Below, piece by piece: positions 1 through 5,295 of a stretch of 5,295 nucleotides of DNA. Numbering within the stretch: position 1 is the stretch's first letter; every line of letters starts with the position of its first letter. This DNA comes from Microcaldota archaeon. GTDB taxonomy: Archaea > Micrarchaeota > Micrarchaeia > Norongarragalinales > Norongarragalinaceae. The DNA lies in contig JACROM010000004.1 of the NCBI GenBank assembly GCA_016214445.1, positions 1 to 5,295 on the forward strand, in the 5' to 3' direction. Both the position numbers and the translations under genes were made by a program. The notes below the pieces were generated by a model. The model was not told the origin of the DNA, searched no databases, and saw only the letters and a list, made by a program, of their open reading frames with translations.

Positions 1-1296
1 AGGCAACTGGCGAATCCCCATGTGGCGGTAGTCGGAGTAACCGGCAGCGGCAAGAGCTTTTTCCTCAAGACTTTCCTCACCAAGGCAAACTTTGCGTGGG
101 GGACAAAGGCGTTGATACTCGACTGGTCCGGCGAATACGCGCAGTGGGTGAAGCAGGCAGGAGGAAAGGTGATACAACTCGGGAAAGAACCGTTGAACGT
201 CCTGGACCTGGGAGGCATGACGCCTTTCCAAAGAATCCAGCAGCTCGTCCGTTCCTTGAGCATGCTTGCGGACATAAGGGACCCGGTACAAAAGCAGTGG
301 CTTCAATTGGCTCTTGAGAGCGCCTACCAACGGAAGGGATTTTTGCTTTCCAGGCAGTCCCAAAAGAATCCGCCAACACTCAAGGACGTGCTTGCTTGGC
401 TCAAAACCAAAAGCAAAAAACAGAAAGTGGAAGAGCTTTCCCTTCAGCTCCGTTTCCTTTGTTCCGGAGGCAACGACTTCTTCGCAAGGCAAAGCTCTTT
501 GCGCTTGGACGAGTTCTTCTCATCGAGCCTCGTGTGCGTGGACCTTACCGCTTTGCCGTCGGAATCGTTCCGCAGCCTAACAGGTTTGACCATACTCCAG
601 TTCGCCCGCGAAAGGATGAGGATGAGCGGTGTACACGAGGAAAAGAAGCTTGAGCAATTCATCGTCTTGGATGAGGCGTGGAAGATATGCGCGGAAGAAA
701 GCGACCCGGTTGCGTTGGTGAGGGAAGGACGGAAGCACGCTTTCGGCCTCATAGTGGCGACCCAAAATCCGTGCGACGTCAGCAAGACCATTCTTTCAAA
801 TGTCGGCAGCCTGTTCGTCTTCCGTACCCCGTACTCGGAGTCGCTTGACCAGCTGCAAAGCTCGTTGAGGTTTCCGGACTCGTTCAGGCAGCGCTTTTCA
901 GGGCTTCGCACTGGAGAATGCGGCGTGCACCTCCTGTGGGACAAAGGCGGAAGCCACACGTTCTTCCTCAACCGGGTTGAAGGCGAGGAGCTGCTGAAAA
1001 CATGCACGTTCGAGGTGGACAAGATGTCTTGGCAAATGGAAAAAACCCTGCTGCTGCAGCTTCTCCAGCAGTTGGGCGTAAAGTCGGAAGAAGCGGACTC
1101 CTGGCTTTGCTCGAGGGGGTACAAGGCGGACATGGCGGAATTCTGCCTTTTCCTGGACGCGCATTGCTCGGCAAAGGAACAGAAGGTTTTCCTGCGGAAG
1201 CTCGGGCTGGACGAAAAGCAGGTGAACTGTGTTTTCTCCGCCAAAAAGCACGCTGCCTCGCCGAAAAACGTACGGTGGGCCAGAGTGGAGGCGTGA
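1..1296 (+). CDS. HerA/VirB4-superfamily P-loop ATPase (5'-truncated by window edge)
   Basis: Probable hexameric pumping ATPase of the FtsK-HerA superfamily (DUF87/VirB4-like), which couples ATP hydrolysis to moving DNA or protein at a membrane. The frame is open from base 1, and the residues before the GTG at 22 (RQLANPH) belong to the conserved strand leading into Walker A. That GTG is therefore an internal Val, and the true start lies outside the window. Visible motifs: Walker A GVTGSGKS (34-57); Walker B IVLDEAW (661-681), with Asp/Glu codons at 670-675; a REGRKH basic stretch followed by sensor-like ATQNP (757-771); then SNVGSLFVFRT, typical of HerA/VirB4. 'DEAW' is more VirB4/TraC-like, since HerA usually has DEAH. 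A roughly 90-residue, mostly helical tail from about base 1024 is not recognised. No NurA nuclease is visible, so a HerA repair role is not supported. Family is confident; substrate is unknown. Confidence 0.9.
   Translation, partial: RQLANPHVAVVGVTGSGKSFFLKTFLTKANFAWGTKALILDWSGEYAQWVKQAGGKVIQLGKEPLNVLDLGGMTPFQRIQQLVRSLSMLADIRDPVQKQWLQLALESAYQRKGFLLSRQSQKNPPTLKDVLAWLKTKSKKQKVEELSLQLRFLCSGGNDFFARQSSLRLDEFFSSSLVCVDLTALPSESFRSLTGLTILQFARERMRMSGVHEEKKLEQFIVLDEAWKICAEESDPVALVREGRKHAFGLIVATQNPCDVSKTILSNVGSLFVFRTPYSESLDQLQSSLRFPDSFRQRFSGLRTGECGVHLLWDKGGSHTFFLNRVEGEELLKTCTFEVDKMSWQMEKTLLLQLLQQLGVKSEEADSWLCSRGYKADMAEFCLFLDAHCSAKEQKVFLRKLGLDEKQVNCVFSAKKHAASPKNVRWARVEA
1287..1291 (+). promoter_or_regulatory. 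Shine-Dalgarno GGAGG for the second gene
   Basis: GGAGG lies within the last codons of the ATPase gene, 11 nt before the GTG at 1303. Only GTG 1303 and TTG 1306 are available as in-frame starts, because the ATPase stop TGA (1294-1296) is in the same frame. The spacing favours GTG. The motif suggests translation coupled to the upstream gene. Confidence 0.55.
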
Positions 1297-1302
1297 TGGG
1301 GG

Positions 1303-2892
1303 GTGTTGAAGAGAATACTTTTGCTCGCTTTCCTGCTCTTGTTTGTTTACTTCATTCCGAAGCAAGTACCGCTCCAAACTCCTCAGTTGCCTCCTTCGGT
1401 TTCGGGCTACGGCGCGGCATGGTTCGAAGCCAATGCCACCATAGCCTACGCCAAAGTGCGATCGCACGATGCCGTTGAAGTTGAGGGGCTTCTTTTCCCG
1501 GAACCTGTGCCGGAAAAAATACTCGTTTGGACAGTGTCGGACCAACAGTTTTTTACGGGTTTTGCAGAGAGGCTCGAAGATGCGCTGAAGAAGAACGGCG
1601 CAGTTGTCGAACGCACAGCCTCGCCTTCGGGTAGTCCCGCTGTCCTGGTTGCTGCAAACTCCAAGCCTCCGGACAACCTGAGGCAGTTGCTGGAAAAGGG
1701 TTGGGTGTTAGTCTACGTCGGCCGCCAGTTCGCGGAAAACTTCACCGAATTCGATTTTACTCCGCGCGACGCCCTCAAGTCCGAATACGATATTTCCGCA
1801 TACAAGACGTCCTTCTACAAAACCGGCCAGTGGCAGAGCGTCAAGACGCTGAACGGCTTCGTTGCATTGCACGAAAAAAGCCTCGACCAATCCTGGCAAA
1901 CGCCTGAAAAAGCAGCCGAAGAAGTGTCCTCCTTCGTCCTCAACGCCTCCTGGATGAAGCCGTCCGCTTTCTTCAAGGGCAAAGGCAACGGAACATTTTT
2001 TTCAACTCCTTTCGCCGATGAGGCCGCTTCCGGTTTCGTTTCCATGGCCGGGGAAAATGTTTCGCGCTTTTTCTTCAGCGTCAGACGCCCCCAGTTGCGA
2101 GTATGGACGCCTTCGAGCGTAGTGTGGCCTTCCAATTTTCCGATTTCGTTCGAAAACAACGCTGGCGAGCTGCGCGTTTGTGCAGATGACTCCTGCCAGG
2201 CAGCGCTGGCGTTCATAAACCCCTCGCAGTTCGTTTCCACTTCGCTTTCGTCCGAGAAACTTGAAGGCGGGCCGCACGTCATTTCCATCAAAGATTCGCG
2301 CAACAGGACAATTTCATCCTCTTTCCTGCTCGTGAGGAAGCTTTCAGTTTCCATTCTCTCTTCCGACTTCGCGACCAAAACATTTTACGCCGAATTCCGT
2401 TCGGACGGCGAACCGTTGCGATTCCAGACAGTCGAACTCAACGGAACGCTTTTTTATACTGACGGGGAAGGAGTCGCGAAATTTAGGGATTCTGGCGCAA
2501 TGGAAGGCGAAAACAAGTACGTTTTCCGGGTTCAGGATGTTGCGGTAAGCACTTCCGTAAACTTCAATCCTCCGCTTTTCTCCGTTTCAACAATCTCTCT
2601 TGTCCTCGCGGCAGTTTTCGCCGTCTTGGCTTTCCTGTTCTCCGGAAAAATCGGAAAAACGTTCGTCTTCTTCCATTTGCCGGAAAAGCGCGCTCTCAAG
2701 ACAATCAGGCTTTCGCAGGAAAGCATGAAGCAGTTCGACGGCATGACTCTTGAGGAAATAAAGCACTGCCTATGCTCCAAAGACCCTCTTTTGCGCATCG
2801 ACGACCATTCGCTTGATGAGGCACTTGAGAGCGCGGTAAAGAAAAAATGGTTGGAACGCAAAGGTGAAGTTTTCTGCTCCCCAAAACACTGA
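1303..2892 (+). CDS. Membrane-anchored, sequon-rich surface protein with Ig-like segments and cytoplasmic tail
   Basis: 529 residues; no named family recognised. The N-terminus (MLKR, then a hydrophobic run at 5-18) is a signal peptide or signal anchor. Residues about 70-140 alternate strand and helix (ILVWTVSD, a helix, AVLVAANS, VLVYVG) and resemble the Rossmann-like, catalytically inert glutamine-amidotransferase fold of DUF4350-type surface proteins; this is inference. Two beta-rich Ig-like segments follow (about 263-345 and 346-420), the second with the turn YTDGEGVAKF. A transmembrane helix spans about 427-447. The final ~80 residues are charged and helical, ending in a helix-turn-strand pattern suggestive of a winged helix. 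All seven N-X-S/T sequons (N44, 146, 214, 229, 252, 334, 380) precede the second membrane segment, matching an outside location. GTG start, 6 nt after the ATPase stop. Likely a surface partner of the ATPase. Confidence 0.85.
   Translation: MLKRILLLAFLLLFVYFIPKQVPLQTPQLPPSVSGYGAAWFEANATIAYAKVRSHDAVEVEGLLFPEPVPEKILVWTVSDQQFFTGFAERLEDALKKNGAVVERTASPSGSPAVLVAANSKPPDNLRQLLEKGWVLVYVGRQFAENFTEFDFTPRDALKSEYDISAYKTSFYKTGQWQSVKTLNGFVALHEKSLDQSWQTPEKAAEEVSSFVLNASWMKPSAFFKGKGNGTFFSTPFADEAASGFVSMAGENVSRFFFSVRRPQLRVWTPSSVVWPSNFPISFENNAGELRVCADDSCQAALAFINPSQFVSTSLSSEKLEGGPHVISIKDSRNRTISSSFLLVRKLSVSILSSDFATKTFYAEFRSDGEPLRFQTVELNGTLFYTDGEGVAKFRDSGAMEGENKYVFRVQDVAVSTSVNFNPPLFSVSTISLVLAAVFAVLAFLFSGKIGKTFVFFHLPEKRALKTIRLSQESMKQFDGMTLEEIKHCLCSKDPLLRIDDHSLDEALESAVKKKWLERKGEVFCSPKH
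2863..2867 (+). promoter_or_regulatory. GGTGA Shine-Dalgarno pointing to an upstream non-ATG start of the third gene
   Basis: GGTGA, a strong match to the archaeal anti-Shine-Dalgarno, lies inside the end of the second gene. It is 6 nt before an in-frame CTG at 2874 but 33 nt before the first ATG at 2901, which has no Shine-Dalgarno of its own. The placement supports initiation at or near 2874. The GG-TGA also forms part of Lys-Gly-Glu codons of the second gene, so chance is possible. Confidence 0.45.
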
Positions 2893-2900
2893 TTTTACTG

Positions 2901-4280
2901 ATGTTCTTCGGCCTCGCGTCCTCCTTCTTCCAAATTGTTCCGCTTGGCGAGGTTGCGCAGAACAACGATGCCCTTGCCTCCAGTTTCATGGGCTTGAGGC
3001 AGAACATTTTCAACGCGGAAAACCGCTCGCCTTCCGCCTATGACCCGCTTTATTTTTTCGGAGTCTCCGCATTCGAGGTTTACCCTTCGGTTTCCGGGAA
3101 AATCGACCCTTCCCTTTCTCCGCGGCTCTTGTGGGGTTACGGTTACGCCGTAGGACAAGAATTCTCGTGGGGCGACACCTCCTACTGCGGAGGCAAACGA
3201 ACGGTGATGAGGTACGCGGGCGATGAGGGCAACCTCATAGGCTACGCTTCCCTTGACGGAGAAACGCGGAGCCGCCAGTACCTTGACCGCCTCTGGTTTT
3301 TGCCTTTCACCGAACAGGAACTCGCAAAGGGAAAGCATTTGAACGCCTGGGTTTCGGCAGTGCTTCGGCCCAAGTACCTGGAAATAAACCAAACCGCAGT
3401 TTGCAGGGTCGAGTGCAACATTTACGGCTGCTGGAACCTGAAGACAATAGAGGAAGTCCACACCAACCGCGTTTTCCATTATGAAACCTCTTCAAGCACT
3501 TTGTCGTACGAAATCGTGAACACTTCAGGCGAAATATTGCTGTTCTCGCCGTTTTTCGAAAAACGCTCCCTGCGCATGCCGTTTGCAGACTTCTTCCTCT
3601 TTTCCAACTCCTCGATTGCGTCGTGGAATTTGGAGATAGACGGTGAACGCGTTGCTTCAAACAGGAAGCTTTCCTTTGGTATGGAAGAAGACGGTTTTGG
3701 CGTCCAGCGAGTCCGCGCTTTCCCGGTTGACGAGAACTTCGCCTCGCTCCCGCTGGAAAAAAACATTTTGGATTCGTCTGTTTTCAGCGAAGCAGTTAAA
3801 ATCAGGTTCAAGGACACCAACGTCGGCCAGCACAACTACTCCTTTGCGTTCCAGGACTCTTTTGGAAACATCCGCTACAAGCAAGCCAGCGTGACAACCT
3901 ACGATTCTTCCATGCTGAAGCTTAACGTCTCCTCTGAAGGAATCAATGAAGGCGAAACCATCGAGGCGAAAGCGCTCTTAACCAATGCGTTGGGCTCGCC
4001 CCTTCCCGGAAGAACCCTTCGTTTCTCGACGGAAAATGAAGTAGTTACGAGGCAGACAGACTCCCGCGGCCTCGCTTCGGTTTCACTTTCGCCCAGCGTC
4101 GGCGTACAGCCAATCGAAGCCGCCTTCTCCGGCGAACCTGAACATCCCGCAGCGTCCGCAAGGCGGATTGTTTCAGTCAACGCACCGGTTTCAGCCGGCT
4201 CCCCTCCGCCTGCCTGTTTCGACTGGCTCTTCCTGCCGATTGTGCTGGTTGTTGCATTGGCGGCCGTTCGTTTGCGCTAG
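2901..4280 (+). CDS. C-terminally anchored surface protein with membrane-proximal Ig-like domain
   Basis: 459 residues from ATG 2901; no named family recognised. The frame is open back to 2868, and a CTG start at 2874 would add MLPKTLILL, giving a classic signal peptide (one Lys, then a long hydrophobic run). Starting at 2901, the protein would lack the basic n-region. The body is beta-rich, with six sequons (N41, 163, 207, 236, 312, 342) and a cysteine cluster C168, C172, C177 plus C96 that could form disulfides. Residues about 338-427 look like a Big_1/invasin-type Ig domain (PLPGRTLRFST, then TDSRGLASVSL). A short transmembrane segment at about 440-456 is followed only by RLR, so almost nothing is cytoplasmic. 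The gene begins 8 nt after the second gene's stop, or overlaps it by 19 nt from 2874, so it is probably cotranscribed. It ends in tandem TAG TAG. Likely an extracellular partner of the preceding gene product. Confidence 0.85.
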   Translation: MFFGLASSFFQIVPLGEVAQNNDALASSFMGLRQNIFNAENRSPSAYDPLYFFGVSAFEVYPSVSGKIDPSLSPRLLWGYGYAVGQEFSWGDTSYCGGKRTVMRYAGDEGNLIGYASLDGETRSRQYLDRLWFLPFTEQELAKGKHLNAWVSAVLRPKYLEINQTAVCRVECNIYGCWNLKTIEEVHTNRVFHYETSSSTLSYEIVNTSGEILLFSPFFEKRSLRMPFADFFLFSNSSIASWNLEIDGERVASNRKLSFGMEEDGFGVQRVRAFPVDENFASLPLEKNILDSSVFSEAVKIRFKDTNVGQHNYSFAFQDSFGNIRYKQASVTTYDSSMLKLNVSSEGINEGETIEAKALLTNALGSPLPGRTLRFSTENEVVTRQTDSRGLASVSLSPSVGVQPIEAAFSGEPEHPAASARRIVSVNAPVSAGSPPPACFDWLFLPIVLVVALAAVRLR

Positions 4281-4285
4281 TAGGA

Positions 4286-4359
4286 GGGGTCGAGGCGAGT
4301 CGGAGCTTTGCGATCGATGCTGGGAGCATCGATCGCTTCCAACTGCTCGCCTCCTCCCC
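4286..4359. repeat. Long imperfect inverted repeat between convergent genes
   Basis: The core is a perfect 12-bp stem: GCGATCGATGCT (4310-4321), loop GGG (4322-4324), AGCATCGATCGC (4325-4336). An outer perfect 8-bp stem pairs GAGGCGAG (4292-4299) with CTCGCCTC (4346-4353). Between them GGAG (4302-4305) can pair with TTCC (4337-4340) through one G-T wobble, and GGGG 4286-4289 can pair with CCCC 4356-4359. The structure fills most of the 83-nt gap between two 3' ends, so a bidirectional transcription barrier is the simplest reading. Neither flank has the T-tract of an archaeal terminator. A structured RNA or a dispersed palindromic repeat are alternatives. Confidence 0.8.
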
Positions 4360-4363
4360 CGAA

Positions 4364-5131
4364 CTAGGCCTTGCGAACAATACCGCGAGTAGCATCCACT
4401 TCAACCAAATCCCCATCCTTCAGCCACTTTGTCGCTATTTTTGTTCCAATGACGCAAGGTATCTTGAGTTCCCTCGACACTATAGCGGCGTGGCACGTCA
4501 CGCCGCCCACGTCTGTGACTATAGCTGACGCGAGCTTCATCGCAGGCACCATGTTTGGGTTGGTGGAGAACGATACCAGAACATCGCCTTTCTGCATTTT
4601 CCCGCCATCTTCAGCGCTCATCACTATCCGAGTCCTTCCTTTTGCTTGGCCGGGGCAAGCGCACTGCCCCTTAAGTTCGGAAACGCTCAAGTCCCGTTCG
4701 GGTTTCCTAAGTGTTTCCGCAAGCACGACTGCTTCATTGCCTGTCAATATGCGGTGCTTTCCGTGGTCGTACAGGTAGATGCAAAAGACCCGCCGCTTGT
4801 TTGCGAGGTCTACGTCCAATCGTTTTCCTTCCAATGCGGCGCTGATTTCCTCTGGAAGGAAATACCTGACTTGCGCCAAGGTGAGGCCTAAGCGGCGCGC
4901 GATTTCCTTTTGCACGCCTTCGATGGCATAGATAACGAAAAACCCGACCTCCTTTCGCAGGTTCTTGGAGTAACCGAACCGCCTGCTTACCTCCAAGCGT
5001 TTCTTGGTAACATCGTTCAACTCAAGTTGGTCCAGCAGTTTCTGCACCGCCTCTTGCTTTACTTTCTCGTCGTTCTCGGCCTCCGCCAGTTTCTCTTCAG
5101 GGTTCGCTTGGAGGTCCTGCTTGATTTCCAT
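4364..5131 (-). CDS. Stand-alone PEP-utilising-enzyme mobile (phosphohistidine swivel) domain protein
   Basis: 255 residues from the ATG at 5131-5129. The C-terminal ~100 residues are a PEP-utilising mobile domain (PF00391 type), as in PEP synthase and pyruvate phosphate dikinase, where a histidine carries phosphate between active sites. Seen: KGDVLVSFSTNPNMVPAM, then DVGGVTCHAAIVSREL with the predicted phospho-acceptor His214 (codon 4492-4490), then IPCVIG and DGDLVEVDATRG. The N-terminal ~150 residues (including EIARRLGLTLAQVRYFLPEEI and a LEGK motif) resemble the linker before the swivel domain in PEP-synthase-like and rifampin-phosphotransferase-like proteins. ATP-grasp and PEP-barrel domains are absent, so it needs partners in trans or has another role. 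An in-frame TTG at 5176 would add 15 residues encoded through a T10 run; ATG is preferred. No clear Shine-Dalgarno precedes either start. It is convergent with the surface-protein operon, so a shared function is not implied. Confidence 0.88.
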   Translation of the reverse strand: MEIKQDLQANPEEKLAEAENDEKVKQEAVQKLLDQLELNDVTKKRLEVSRRFGYSKNLRKEVGFFVIYAIEGVQKEIARRLGLTLAQVRYFLPEEISAALEGKRLDVDLANKRRVFCIYLYDHGKHRILTGNEAVVLAETLRKPERDLSVSELKGQCACPGQAKGRTRIVMSAEDGGKMQKGDVLVSFSTNPNMVPAMKLASAIVTDVGGVTCHAAIVSRELKIPCVIGTKIATKWLKDGDLVEVDATRGIVRKA

Positions 5132-5135
5132 CAGG

Positions 5136-5145
5136 AAAAAAAAAA
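5136..5145 (-). terminator. T10 tract on the minus strand (candidate archaeal terminator)
   Basis: Ten consecutive T residues (A on the plus strand) end 4 nt before the swivel-protein ATG. Archaeal RNA polymerase terminates at such T-tracts, so this could end transcription of an upstream minus-strand gene. The palindrome GGTATTACC (5159-5151 on the minus strand) sits just before it. If it works as a terminator, the swivel gene needs a promoter very close to its start; I found no convincing TATA box. Confidence 0.35.
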
Positions 5146-5148
5146 CTT

Positions 5149-5176
5149 TTGGTAATACCCTAGTTCGTGCTACCAA
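5149..5176. repeat. Short inverted repeat TTGGTA / TACCAA upstream of the swivel gene
   Basis: TTGGTA (5149-5154) and TACCAA (5171-5176) are perfect 6-bp inverted arms around a 16-nt spacer, and the palindrome GGTAATACC (5151-5159) overlaps the left arm. The position 18-45 bp upstream of the ATG would fit an operator. Arms this short can arise by chance, so function is unproven. Confidence 0.3.
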
Positions 5177-5295
5177 CTTTTACTAGTATTTCTGCGAGTT
5201 TGTTGAAAAGGCTTTCGTTCCGGTTGTTGAATGTATAGTCCCGAAAATATTTCCCACCTTAAGTAACCCCCTGCGTTCTTCTTCAATGAGGCTCA
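5160..5295 (-). pseudogene. Possible frame-disrupted 3' end of an upstream minus-strand gene
   Basis: Reading leftward from the window edge, one minus-strand frame is open and begins SLIEEERRGLLKVGNIF, ending at a TAG at 5185-5183. A second frame, open from about 5259 and ending at a TAG at 5162-5160, reads YFRDYTFNNRNESLFNKL and then AEILVKVGSTN. It looks protein-like but has no ATG, GTG or TTG start. Joining the two with a one-base shift near 5243-5248 gives a continuous plausible C-terminus. This could be a natural frameshift, an assembly error, or simply a noncoding leader. No family is recognised. Confidence 0.25.

Noticed and set aside
22..24. GTG at 22 as the start codon of the ATPase
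   Set aside because: The frame is open to base 1, and the preceding residues RQLANPH are part of the conserved strand leading into Walker A. Starting at 22 would leave no room for that strand or any N-terminal domain.
1045..1074. CTG/CAG-rich stretch as a microsatellite or palindrome
   Set aside because: It is explained by a Leu/Gln-rich coding helix (LLLQLLQQLG) in the ATPase tail.
444..1244. Long minus-strand reading frame opposite the ATPase (266 codons)
   Set aside because: It lies wholly antisense to a gene with clear Walker motifs, its translation is rich in Ser, Arg and Cys with no recognisable domain, and it has no credible start signal.
1296..1478. ATG at 1296 after GGAGG as an alternative gene start
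   Set aside because: It is out of frame with the 529-residue surface protein. The frame it opens gives about 60 residues without the signal sequence seen from GTG 1303.
898..1545. Minus-strand frame spanning the junction of the first two genes (215 codons)
   Set aside because: It is antisense to two well-supported genes, Arg-rich and low in plausible motifs; it reflects codon bias of the sense genes.
2895..3479. Minus-strand frame opposite the third gene (194 codons)
   Set aside because: It lies antisense to the sequon-rich surface protein and shows no domain or ribosome-binding signal.
4281..4363. Intrinsic terminator with T-tail for the plus-strand operon
   Set aside because: The hairpin is strong, but the downstream flank is C-rich and then mixed sequence with no T-tract, so a classical terminator call is not supported.
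5177..5295. TATA box for the swivel gene (AT-rich spots such as AAATATTTT or ACTATACATT on the minus strand)
   Set aside because: They lie roughly 100 nt from the ATG, no purine-rich BRE is clear, and several equally weak matches exist, so none can be assigned.

Overview
The window looks archaeal, possibly from a DPANN-type or other poorly characterised lineage, but this is inference. The support is an FtsK-HerA/VirB4-superfamily ATPase beside surface proteins rich in N-glycosylation sequons (N-X-S/T), Shine-Dalgarno-like GGAGG and GGTGA motifs, tightly packed genes, and a separate phosphohistidine 'swivel' domain protein of a kind common in archaeal genomes. No rRNA, tRNA, CRISPR array or insertion sequence is visible.

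Plus strand, bases 1-4280: three genes in one apparent operon, separated by 6 and 8 nt. First is the C-terminal part of a HerA/VirB4-like P-loop ATPase. It is cut by the window edge, and the Walker A motif lies only about a dozen residues in. Next come two membrane-anchored proteins, each with a hydrophobic N-terminus, a large predicted extracytoplasmic region (7 and 6 sequons), Ig-like beta-sandwich segments near the membrane, and a C-terminal transmembrane segment. The first of these also carries a cytoplasmic tail of about 80 residues with a winged-helix-like look. The second probably starts upstream of its first ATG, at a CTG that has a GGTGA at ideal spacing and completes a signal peptide. 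Together they suggest a membrane machine with a cytoplasmic motor and two surface subunits. What it moves cannot be read from the sequence.

Bases 4281-4363 separate the convergent genes and are almost entirely occupied by a long inverted repeat whose core is a perfect 12-bp stem with a 3-nt loop. It has no T-tract on either strand.

Minus strand, bases 5131-4364: a 255-residue protein with a PEP-utilising-enzyme mobile (swivel) domain and an intact catalytic-histidine motif, but no ATP-grasp or PEP-binding barrel. Upstream of it (5132-5295) lie a T10 tract on its coding strand, a short inverted repeat, and what may be the frame-disrupted 3' end of another minus-strand gene.
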